From Gryganskiella cystojenkinii (lineage: Eukaryota; Mortierellomycota; Mortierellomycetes; Mortierellales; Mortierellaceae): 64,000 nucleotides of DNA. Positions 51,778 to 64,000 of this stretch are shown piece by piece. Location of the stretch: the NCBI GenBank assembly GCA_015852425.1, contig JAAAIG010000036.1, positions 1 to 64,000 of the forward strand, written 5' to 3'. The translations under genes and the position numbers were made by a program. Position 1 is the stretch's first letter; every line of letters starts with the position of its first letter. The notes under the pieces were generated by a model that was given only the letters and a program-made list of their open reading frames with translations, ran no database searches and was not told the DNA's origin.

Positions 51778-53637
51778 ATGGCTACCACCCCTCCTCCCTC
51801 AAACGGGTCGACCGTTGTCGACCCTCCAGATCAGACTGCGGCCTTGATCCAGATCGTGCTTGCGATCCCCAAGGCGACCATCTACCAACGGACTAGTAAA
51901 ACCTCGGAGAAGAAACTCATCGGCACAGGCGAACTCCGGGTGTACTCGACCGCACCTCCTGGGGCATCAAACCTCCATCAAACCCTTCAGCAAACCACGT
52001 TCATGACCCTTGAAACGAACGATACGCCGACAAAGTCCTACAAGTCCCTGATCACTCATCCACTCATGCCCCGATCGACTGCTCAAAAGACCCATGACCG
52101 CACCTGGCAGTTCTCTGTCCCAGGAAACGGATTCCTAGAGCTTGTCTTGCCGGAGTAAGGACTGAGTTCTTTGGTTTTGCAAAAACAACGATTACTGAGT
52201 GAAAAACGGGTGTCATTATGAAATTTAAGAGAAGGGTTTTCTCATAGTGATGTCATCAGTTGTTAATCATTTTTACCACGTTTTCTTTTCATCATCCTGA
52301 TGATCACTTTTGTAATAGGGCCTCCGACTCGGATATCGCCGCTCTCGAAAACTTGTTGGCGGACAGGATCGTGTACACAAATCAGTATCAGCTTCGAAAC
52401 CAACTCGCACTGGTGGATGATGTCGGTCAAGTCGTTGGTGTCTTGGGCAAGGACGAGGCCGAGTTGGAGGATGACGATAATGTCTCGTTGCATGAGAACC
52501 AAAAGTCACCTGTTGTTGTAGAGGCTATCGAACCCAAGGATGAGAATGTAAGTCATGGCATTGGTTTTCTCCACAATTTTTTTTTTATATAATTATGTTG
52601 ACAATGGATCAAAACAGAATTTAACAGGGAGGTGGCCATCGCTTTCTGGGGAAACACAAACTAGGATGGAAAGCCTTTGAGGCTCAAGATCTCTGTTCCA
52701 ACTGCAGATGACATGGCGGATTATCTTACTAGTGCTTCGCAGTACTTTGGAGAGAGTATGGTCAAGGGAGCCACAGTGGTCGCTGGAGGCATTACTTCGT
52801 AAGGAACCATACTCTTCATACTCTTAGTTTGAATGAGTCCACTTAATTCGGGTGAAATCGCTGAATACCAAGACTCTTCTTTGATATTTTTTTCTCTTCG
52901 ACTCTTGAATTAGATCGAGCACATACCTGAACAAAAAGATCCCAGAAACCCAAAAACCTTTAAAAATCTCGCCCTTTATCAAGAACCGTGTCCGGAACCT
53001 GACCCAGGTCTCCCGAGCGACATTCTCGGTCACGAACCGACTCAAGTCCGCGCTGGTCTCGAAGGCTCTTAGCTCCGGCTACAAAGCTATCAAATACTGG
53101 TCTGCAAAGGATGATCCCGAATCCTATTCTACCATGCAAAATATCGCTTATTCGCTCCTCAACTCGGCCGGCGTGCTCATCCAAGCCGCTGAAGAATCGA
53201 TCGGGATCGTGACCGGACCGGCCATTTCGGCGACTCAGGATCTCGCCGGTCGCGCTTTGGGACCCGATGCCAGGGAACTTGTCACAAACGCGTTGGAGGG
53301 CTTGAAGAACTTTACGCTGGTTTATTTCGATAATGCCGGTATCTCGAGAAGGGCGTTCTTGCAGACCTCGAGAATGGCGGCTTTGCAAACGGCCCAAGAG
53401 GTCCGAGATGGTAAGATCAAGATGAAGCAACGGACCAAGAAGCCTTCGGATCATGTCCAAGGGATCACTCTGCCTTCTGTCCCACTTGCATCCACGGCCA
53501 GCGCTAAGGCCAATCAAGTAAAGGAGTTGATCTTTAGTTACTTTGGCAAGGATGATGGACAAGATGGAGCTGCTGCTGTCGCCGCGGGATCCTCATCGAA
53601 TGAAGGATCCCCGTCCAAAAAGAAAAAAACAGAGTAG
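51778..53637 (+). CDS. Senescence/spartin-domain protein (ERD7-like)
   Basis: Exons 51778-52154, 52319-52547, 52665-52798 and 52914-53637; 488 codons, 487 residues. The N-terminal half is a beta-rich domain that reads lipid or membrane signals in this family (ALIQIVLAIPKATIYQ, then NGFLELVLPE). The C-terminal senescence domain has TADDMADYLTSASQYFGESM, VKGATVVAGGITSSSTYLNK, NTAF-like segments and RNLTQVSRATFSVTNRLKSA, with a Gly/Ala-rich helical core (LLNSAGVLIQAAEESIG). Relatives (spartin in animals, ERD7 in plants) bind lipid droplets and membranes and move lipids. The end is a basic KKKKTE tail. The gene ends 33 bp before the stop of the convergent F-box gene. Confidence 0.82.
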
Positions 53638-53670
53638 ACTTAAGAGGCTTATATTATTTGTGTTTATTCA

Positions 53671-55464
53671 CTATGAAGAATAAAAAGGATCAAAGACTTT
53701 AACGCCATGACCGTTGAGACATCGCTTCAGCTGGTAGTACTCAATTGGTGTATGGCATAGCGCGCCCTGGACTCGACTCAGACCGGACCAAGACTGAACC
53801 ATCCACTCGATATCCGGGAGAGTCATTCTCTGATGAGTATTCTCAAACACGAGCTCAGAGAGATTTGTCAGCGTCACCAGTGCATCGAGACCCGCAGCGA
53901 GGCGGAGATCCAGGTTTCTTGAGAACTGGGACGAGTGTTTGTGGAGTACCTGGTCGTTGGGAACCTGATGTAAAAAGAGTTTCTCCAGTTTGTTCAAGGC
54001 CGAGAGTCGCTTAAAGATCAATCTTTGGTTTGCGTAAAAGATGTCCGGGTTCTGGAGTTGACTACGATATTGGGGGAGGATCGTCATGTCGATATCGACA
54101 TGAAGCTCCCTTAGATTCTTGCATACCCATTCGTCTCCCTCGATGATGTCCATGTACTCGATCCGATGGACGTGCAAGTATTCCAGAGCAGGCAAGGTGG
54201 ACAGCATGGACTGAATCACAGAACTGGAGAGTTCTGTGCAGGGCTTTAGGTCAACTGAAGTCAAGTTCCAGTTCATGGATAGATACGTCTTTGACTCGGG
54301 GATGGTTATGGGCAAGCCTGGTCTCGACTCTCCTGGTGTTGCCTCAGTCTCAAAGATGAGTTGGATAGCCATGCGCTCGATCTGATACTCCTCGACTGTA
54401 AAGTTTACAAGCCGCCGTCCCATCGAACTCGATATCATCTGGGTCCATTCTGCATCCGTCAAGGAGCTACAGTTCATTCGAATATCCACTTGCTCCAATT
54501 GAGGCCACAGTTCGTCCCCAAAGAACATCATGGGGAACGCATTCTGTACATAACTCGATGACCAACGGATTTGACGGAGATCCTTGCAGTGCTGAAACAT
54601 GGCGATATCGGTCGTTTCCTGGTGACCATCTCGGATAACGAGAGTCCGAAGTTTCCAGTCTGGAGGAGTGACAGTCGTGGTAGCAATATCTTTGAGTGAT
54701 GACAAAGTTGAAGATAACATGGCCGAGGAATATGATGGATTATCGCCAGAAGATGGACTCGGTTGGTTCCAGTGAGGTACAGTACCTTCTCCACCTTGCC
54801 ACTCCAGTTTCTTGACATGAGCACATGCTTTCCAGAACAGAGCTGCATTTTTTGGGAGAATCTTGCAATATTCGAGCTTGAGGCTCTGAAGTTTACCACA
54901 GCCCTGAATCGCTTCCAGGAACTGGACTGTCATTGAGGCATCAAATGAAGGTGCGACCGACAAGGATCGAAGAACAGACTGGTGATGTTGAAGAAACGAC
55001 CGCCAATAGTACCAGGGACTGTGTCGATCCGGCTCCTCTTCTTTGCCGGGCCAGGGTACGAGGACTCGTCCCTTTCCATAGACTTGTTTTTGTTGTTGGC
55101 ATTGTTCTTGTTCTTGCGCGTTGAACTTGACCGAAGGGACGTCTCCGATGAGGCTCAGGAATGTGAGTTGATGGAACCCCCGGAGAGTGAGGAACGGGAT
55201 CAGGAGAAAATTCTTAAAAATGAGAGACTGGACCCAATGCTGGTTCTCTTCCAGGGACTGTAAGGAAGGCAAATTTGGGTTTAGACCGTAACCCCAATGG
55301 GTTTTACGGATTGAAAGGTCCACTATTTGCCAGATAAATGGGAAAAAAGACGTGTGCCAGTCTCGGTTCACATAGGTACAGGTCAAAATGTCCTTGAGGC
55401 GGAGATACTCTGCGATGCTCCTTCGAATCTCTTCAATCTCAAGGGCGCGGTGAGGTTTGGTCAT
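53671..55464 (-). CDS. F-box/LRR-like protein
   Basis: Single exon, 597 residues, ATG at 55464. The F-box is at residues 8-45 (LEIEEIRRSIAEYLRLKD, then TYVNRDWHTSFFPFIW). Leucine-rich strands follow (LQSLKLEYCKILPKN, VKKLEWQGGEGT, LRTLVIRDGHQE, LEQVDIRMNCSS, LTSVDLKPCTEL, LEYLHVHRIEYMD, LRELHVDIDMT, LSELVFENTHQRM). Likely SCF substrate receptor; target unknown. Convergent with the senescence-domain gene; the two stop codons are 33 bp apart, so the mRNAs must overlap. Confidence 0.78.
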   Translation of the reverse strand: MTKPHRALEIEEIRRSIAEYLRLKDILTCTYVNRDWHTSFFPFIWQIVDLSIRKTHWGYGLNPNLPSLQSLEENQHWVQSLIFKNFLLIPFLTLRGFHQLTFLSLIGDVPSVKFNAQEQEQCQQQKQVYGKGRVLVPWPGKEEEPDRHSPWYYWRSFLQHHQSVLRSLSVAPSFDASMTVQFLEAIQGCGKLQSLKLEYCKILPKNAALFWKACAHVKKLEWQGGEGTVPHWNQPSPSSGDNPSYSSAMLSSTLSSLKDIATTTVTPPDWKLRTLVIRDGHQETTDIAMFQHCKDLRQIRWSSSYVQNAFPMMFFGDELWPQLEQVDIRMNCSSLTDAEWTQMISSSMGRRLVNFTVEEYQIERMAIQLIFETEATPGESRPGLPITIPESKTYLSMNWNLTSVDLKPCTELSSSVIQSMLSTLPALEYLHVHRIEYMDIIEGDEWVCKNLRELHVDIDMTILPQYRSQLQNPDIFYANQRLIFKRLSALNKLEKLFLHQVPNDQVLHKHSSQFSRNLDLRLAAGLDALVTLTNLSELVFENTHQRMTLPDIEWMVQSWSGLSRVQGALCHTPIEYYQLKRCLNGHGVKVFDPFYSS

Positions 55465-56008
55465 GGTCTGGAGGTGAGGAGGAGGAGAAATGAAGAAGAG
55501 GTGGAAAGAGGATTACAAAAAAAATGCAGTTATATCCTTACTCGTACTGCGGCAGTATGCGTCGGACATGGGCGCGAAGGGACGCAGGCACGCGAAAGTG
55601 CTCATTGGCGCGCACGGTGCCTTTGTAGTCAACTAGTCAACAAAGAAGAGAATGTGGATCAGATCACAGCAATGGGCACGGAAAAAGTCGCTGTCATGTT
55701 CATCGTCTTTGTTCGTTTGAATCCTAGAAAGCATGTCAGTTCGCTTTGAGAAATGAAGGCAAGGGAATGGCAAAGCGTCGAGATCCCATTATCCCATTAA
55801 GATCCCTTTCCCCATTCAATTGCGGACTGCTTTGACTCCGCCTTTTTTTTTGTTCGTTTTTGTCTCTTTCCTTGTCCTTCCCAGCCCTCCCCTCCTTGCT
55901 CCTTCTGCTCTCTTTCTTTCCCTGTTTGTGCTTTGCCTTTTTTCCACCCTCTGTTTCCCAATTTCATTCAATCCTTTACCTCCATTCAAATCATCTCGTT
56001 CTTAAAAC
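55465..56008. promoter_or_regulatory. Bidirectional promoter of F-box and calcineurin genes
   Basis: 544 bp between divergent starts. Strongly C/T-rich at 55840-56000 before calcineurin. No further gene seen. Confidence 0.45.
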
Positions 56009-58684
<2,676 letters not shown>

Positions 58685-58829
58685 TTATTCTTGTTGGGAA
58701 AAACAAGAGAAAAGGAAAACTCTAATCCATAGCTTAACAAAACATTTGGCTTAGGCAGTAAAAAACGACGGTGTAGTGTCTATTTTCTATCTCTCTACAT
58801 CTAAGATTTCTACAATAGCCTTTATGTTT

Positions 58830-61800
58830 CTATCCAAGATCACATTGGAACCACTCGCCTGTTCCCTCAGCGGCCCGAGTTCGAACACGATGATCAAGGT
58901 GGTGTTGTCGGATCTGATTCAGCGCCATCTCTTCGATCTGAATCTGATGCAAACTCTTCTTTTGGTGACGTGCCTTCAACAGCATATTCCTGTCCCTTAG
59001 TTGTTGGTTCTGAATGATGGCAAATGACGAAAGACTTGACGGGGACGCAGAAGAATTTGGACCGATGAGTGCAGACATCCCTGACGCCGAGAGTGCCGTT
59101 GCCGTTGCAGCTGAGGTTGTGGTAGAAATCGGTCCTGTGGTGGGAGAAGACGAGAAGGAACCGCGACGACGGCCTAGATCATCGACATGATCAATTGCTG
59201 GGAAATCTGGATTATATCCTGGCCCAGAGGTTAATCCGGAACCACCGCTACTTTCAAGCTTTGGATACATTTGAGTCTGATGGCGAGTGACGGCTCGAAG
59301 GGGCTCGGGAATCGCGTCCAGTCTCCAAGGTGCCTCCGAAAACCCGCGCTCGACTCCACTGGGACGACTACGTGGTAAATAAGGGATAACCTTGATGTTA
59401 ATCAGAAATAACAGACTATAAGATCCAGAAGTACGTAAATGCATCGTAAACATAACATATCATCAGGATTACTTACAGTGTTTCCTTCACAGGCTTTGAA
59501 GTCGCCATCGCGACTCTGGGAACATCTTTGGTCTGGTTACGGAACAAGGCGAGCTCACTCTGCTGAATATCCAACAGTAAGGAAGTCCCGACAGGGCTGC
59601 CATTAATAACCTCCGCTTGAGTATAACCACCGCCACTACTGCTTCCCCGCAAGAAACTTGCGGGTGAGTCTGACCCAGGGAGGCTCGTGGACCCAGCCGC
59701 AGGAACTTTACCCCAGACAGTCGGTGAAGGCGACGATGACCCCGCCGCAGCCGCCGCCGATAGCTCTGAAGTCGCATCCTGATGCTGTTGCTGCAAAAGC
59801 CGTCGACGCTCCTTCTGTGACATCTTGGGGGCCTTTGCACCAATGACCGGTGATGACCCTGCTGTTGTTGAGCTGACTGCAAGGCCATGTCGCTGTTCTT
59901 GCTGCAAAATTTCCCGCAGTGAAGGTCTGGATGCTGATGAGAAGGATGGCTGGGCTGCAGAAGCAGGGGCAATTGTAGCTATTGGATTATTCGGACGGCC
60001 ATCTGATACATCATCACTCGAGTCACCCATGTCCATGGATGAGTGGTGCCCAGTCAAGGTCGGAATCGGAACCCAGCTTGTTTTCCGAGTCGATGATTGT
60101 ACCGGTGGTGAGGGGATTTCAGCCGAATGCAATGCAGCGGTCGAAAGAGTTGGCCAGTCAGGCAATGGGCCTTCCACTGCAACACTTGGATTGCTCTGCT
60201 CCAATCTACCGGGTCCAGATGACAGCGTACGATTGATCACAGGTGAGTGCGAGATCGGAATCACTGTGGTTGGCGAGGAGGCGCCTGGTTGCGGTGGTGG
60301 AGGAGCTTGAGTCGTGCTATGTGCTCGCGATTGGAGACCTGGTGAAGGCAACGATCCCGAGTCCGTCCTGAAAAGAGGTGTTAACGGTTTATAAAACTCT
60401 CTTCCATCCAGAGCGATTTTCGTCCGCATGTCTCGAACCGCTGCCTCATCAGGAAGATGCAGACCAGACCGTACAAAAGGCATAAAGACATCTTGTTTTT
60501 GGTTCAGAGCATCTTCCAATAGTAATAGAATTTCGTCCTCGACACCGTCAAGCCATCTAACATGTACACAAATGGAAGAAAAAAGGGTCAAAAAACTTGA
60601 AGACAATAGAGCCTCCATTTCGTTCTCGAAATAAGACACTGTAAACCAACAATGTACCTCTGATCGAGCACCATTTCGATATTGTGGCAGATATAGTCCA
60701 CGCATGTCGACTTGAGAGCATCCGCAGCATACATGAGTGCTATTTCCAAGAAACTGACAACAGTCTTTGGTCGAACTGGAAAACAACAATTGAAAAAGAG
60801 GTTAGCACCAGAATCACATTACCTAAGCATAAGGAAAGGTTGCAAAGTCGTCCTGAGTTATACCTTGCTCTCCAAGAACTTGCTCGCAAATTTCCTTCAG
60901 TCGATCCATCAGCAGCTCATCGGCAATCTTCAGTACGTTTATCACTAGCTGCAACAGGTCGTCCATCTCTTCTTTTTCTATAAGAGAATAAAAAAAAGAT
61001 AGGATAACATGAGAATTATAAGCTGCCATCTTGCAGAGTTGATCTTTTTTAACAAAATCAAGTGTCCTCACCAGCATCATTGAACATTTCTGGCCCACAG
61101 TCTGTGTATATGTAGCGCATCACTAACGTCATTGATTCTAGGTCCATGTGATTCATATTGACTTCCAGGATCCTGCTCATATCATCTACGAGCCCAGAGG
61201 GTTTGGCAGGTATCCGCCGTGTATCTTGTCGATCCCGAGTCCATTCGCCTGTTCTCACCAGCATAGCGTTGAAGAAAGGTGAACGATGACCAATCACCAT
61301 CTGATGAGCCAGCATGTGCTTGCCATCCTTCAAAAGTAGCTTGATATCGAGCAATCCTGCAAACAGTGATGGAAACTCGATCACCTGCTTCAGGTTGTTC
61401 GACAGGCTGGCGCTACACACATGAGTGAATGAATACTGAAGAGCTGCCTGGAGCGTGGGCAAGGACAATTCGAGAGCCAGATGGTAGAGTTGTTGTCGAA
61501 CTCTGATACTGTGTTGCTTACGATTTTTTGGCAAGTCCAGGGCGTCCCAAAAGGGGTCAAATCGATCGCTGTACAAGAACTGAAGGAGTAAGACGGCGGT
61601 CGCAAACTCGACATCGAGAGCTACAGTGTAAAGTGGACGTCCAGTCCCATCGTTTTCCGGTATAGGTGCGACAGTGACCAGCGAGCCCACTTTGACTGTC
61701 TGACGCGGCGTCTCGACAAAACACCGCTGAAGAACTGGACTGCGTGCTGCGAGAATGATCCGATGAGCCCCCAGAGTTCGCTTTCCGGCCTGCAACTCGA

Positions 61801-64000
61801 TATCAAACAGGTGGCTTCCAGAGACCGAGTTGTCAAAGCTGCCCGTTTTTGATGAGGAATCTAACAACGGAACCAAATCATGGTCCCAGCTTAGCTCAAT
61901 ATCCTGCCAGCCGCGAGTATTGATTTTCCATGGGTCCGGCACGACTTCGTCGTCGTCATCATCGTCGTTGTCGACATCAACATCGACTTCGGTACTCTCG
62001 CCATTGTTCTTTTCGTTGTCTTGATAAATATGAAACTGTGATAGCGACTGTTCCAGATCTCCGCCCAAGGATCCTGGTCGGACTTGTACTGGAGTCAATG
62101 TCGAGTCTGATCGGATAGCAGCCCAGGATCCGCTTGGATTGGCAAAGACCTGTACAATTCGATCGAGATGATGCACCCTATATGATACAACAAAAAGGTG
62201 TTAAATTTAAAGTCGACAACGTGCACCATATCAACAATAATACGTGTAGTGATTTTACCTTTGCCACTTGACATTACGTCCCACTGCGGCACTCTTGTTG
62301 GTTCCAATATAAACATGCCCTCCCTTTGTCAAAAGGACGACTGATCCGTTCTGACCAAGCGCGAAATCAATTGCATGCGTCCGATCACCGCCATATGTCC
62401 ACACTCGTCTTGGCCGATCCGGTAAAACGATGGATGAAAAGGGTATCGCATGACTCGGTGGTAAAGATCCAAGAGTGATGCCAGCATCTACCTCCGGATA
62501 ACTCCAGACATGAATATCGCCCCATCCCGTCATCATCCCAAACTTGTTCTCGGAACATGCAATCCTGCGCGGCCGGTTCTCGTTCACAACGCGAGGATAG
62601 TTCAGTTCTGAGAACCCGTCGGGATAAGGAAAGAGCGAAAACGAGACCTTGTGGTAGGCATACTTGTAAAAAACGATGACATCGTTGGAGGACATCAAAC
62701 AGGCGGTCGCTGCATCTGAGGCCGCCACTTGCATGATCAATCCTGGAGGGATGGTAGCGACCTTACGGGGTCCGAGTTGAATGTCACCCTTGCGTTCATA
62801 GCCGAGTTGTCCATAGTTGAATCCAAAAGTGTAGAGCTCTGTCTCGGTATGGATGACGGTGTGCCACTTGGAGGCGGCGGCGCCCTTGACAACAAGCTTT
62901 GAAATGTTGGCGATGACACGCTTTGGCGAGTACTGAATCGGATCCTGGCCGCTCGGAGGTGACTCCATTGGGTAACCCAGCTGTCCAAACTTATTGTTTC
63001 CTAGCGTGTAAACCTCTCCTCTGCTCGTCACCAGAACGGTATGGTCTCTTCCGAGGGCTGTAGTCACGACAATCCCAGAGACACCTATAACTGGAGCCGG
63101 ACTCGCCTGCATTTTACGATCCAACCCTAATCGACCGCTTGTTCCAAACCCCCAGACCTTGGCACTCTGACCGGCTTCCGAAGTTGCCACAACCGTATGA
63201 TACTTTCCCATAGAGAGCTGATAAAGTGCAGCTTTTGCGGCCTTGACTCTTGGAAAAGTGATGACGCTGCTCTGATAGGGAAACTTGACGAGCTCCGGTA
63301 ATTTCCTGTCGTCTCCGTCGTTATGTCCGAGTGTAAAGTTGGAATTGGAGCCCCAGGTGTAGAGGGCATCACCTGGACAGGGTCCAGGTTTGAGAGAAAC
63401 AGGTAAAGTGGCATGACAGACATCAAGAGCTGTGTTCCTGTCCTTGTCCTAAGTACAATTAGAATTTTAAAAAAAAGGTGGAGACACGTTTGTGAGCCAA
63501 GGAATCTGACATGGTCTTCCTATGCCCTTGAAGCGCCTTTGAAATGAAAATTGTCGTTATCTCCAAAATGCTGTACCTCCAGAGACATGTTGATGTCCTT
63601 GTGCTTCAACAATTCGAGTGCAATGCGGAGATGTCCCAGATATAGCGCCCTATTTGTGAATAGGAGATAACACTTGTTCGTTTACATTTTTCTTTGTTCA
63701 GTTTCGCATTCTCCACTTCGTCCAGGAAGGAAAGAATGCAATCAAGGCAGAGTCATTTACCGATGAAGTGCAGTCCAGCCCGACTCTGTATCCTTCTCGT
63801 TGATATTGAGCCGAGGGTGTTCCAGTAACCGCTTGACCAAAACAAGGTCGTTCGATGCGACTGCGCGGTGGAGAGGTGTTGTGCCCTCGTCATCCTTGCG
63901 ATTGATGTCCATAAGAAGGGGGTCGATTTGACCTCTTTGAAAGGAACGCCAGGAAGGGTGGGGGCTGTTGTTAATGTTGTTCAGGTGTGCATGTCCAGGG
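58830..64000 (-). CDS. IBtk-like ankyrin - RCC1 - BTB - BTB protein, 5' end outside the window
   Basis: Exons in plus coordinates: 58830-59367, 59477-60556, 60658-60775, 60864-60977, 61072-62177, 62259-63448, 63577-63649, 63761 to beyond 64000. All phases agree; about 1,486 residues are visible and the N-terminus is missing. Order: ankyrin repeats (DDEGTTPLHRAVASNDL, then SGWTALHRALYLGHLRIALE); RCC1 repeats (LYTWGSNSNFTLGH, VWGFGTSGRLG, VYTLGNNKFGQLGYP, LYTFGFNYGQLGYE); BTB 1 (LFDIELQAGKRTLGAHRIIL); BTB 2 (DGKHMLAHQMVIGHRSPFF); BACK-like helices; a long Ser/Pro-rich region; and the C-terminal helix SLHQIQIEEMALNQI of the IBtk family. Animal IBtk is a substrate adaptor for CUL3 ligases; the same role here is inferred. 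Confidence 0.87.

Noticed and set aside
52620..52664. Alternative acceptor after TTAACAG at 52626 in the senescence-domain gene
   Set aside because: It leads to a stop codon within the exon. The acceptor CTAG at 52661-52664 keeps phase and gives DGKPLRLKISVPTADDM.

Overview
The window is genomic DNA of a filamentous early-diverging fungus, most likely Mortierellomycota (Mortierella or a close relative). I infer this from short GT-AG introns (mostly 60-150 bp), pyrimidine-rich leaders before start codons, many F-box genes, a NACHT/pentapeptide/WD40 gene and 28S rDNA fragments of fungal type. There is no operon structure, CRISPR array or bacterial signal. I rebuilt exons by hand; for every complete multi-exon gene except the NACHT gene the exon sum is a multiple of three and the phases agree.

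Left part (1-12.3 kb): an undefined edge; an F-box/zinc protein (1101-2123); the APC/C subunit Cdc27/APC3 (minus, 9 exons, 2333-5442), divergent from a large F-box/LRR-like gene (6009-9002); a dienelactone hydrolase (minus, 9116-10618); and a DUF4203-type membrane protein (minus, 10966-12295). The stretch 12.3-17 kb has no intact gene but holds a decayed minus-strand TnpB/Fanzor-like protein.

Middle (17-35.3 kb): two convergent F-box genes (17027-18631 plus, 18743-21796 minus); a second F-box/zinc protein (22733-23674); the ribosomal-protein chaperone Tsr4/PDCD2 (minus, 24079-26177); a tail-anchored PPxY protein (minus, 26531-28561); the THO subunit THOC7 (minus, 29253-30528); a broken PD-(D/E)XK nuclease gene (31050-32252); and a Sec14-like CRAL-TRIO lipid transfer protein (33712-35325).

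A dynamic block (36.5-46 kb) holds a roughly 2,100-residue NLR-like gene (helical N-terminus, NACHT, pentapeptide repeats, 16 nearly identical WD40 repeats, coiled coil). It is flanked by three decayed pieces of the 28S rRNA gene, and the third piece lies just before an RNase H ORF of retrotransposon type.

Right part (46-64 kb): an unrecognised minus gene; a SNAP-family protein with an extra hydrophobic N-terminus; a 200-bp MITE with perfect 34-bp inverted repeats; an F-box gene (49665-51395); a spartin/senescence-domain protein; another F-box gene (53671-55464 minus); calcineurin A (56009-58684); and the 3' part of an ankyrin/RCC1/BTB/BTB protein like IBtk (minus, 58830 to beyond 64000).

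Shared theme: seven F-box genes (SCF adaptors), an APC/C subunit and an IBtk-like CUL3-type adaptor make the window rich in ubiquitin-ligase parts. Exact GGTGGCAAA motifs, identical to the yeast proteasome-control element PACE, lie in the promoters of cdc27 and of one F-box pair.
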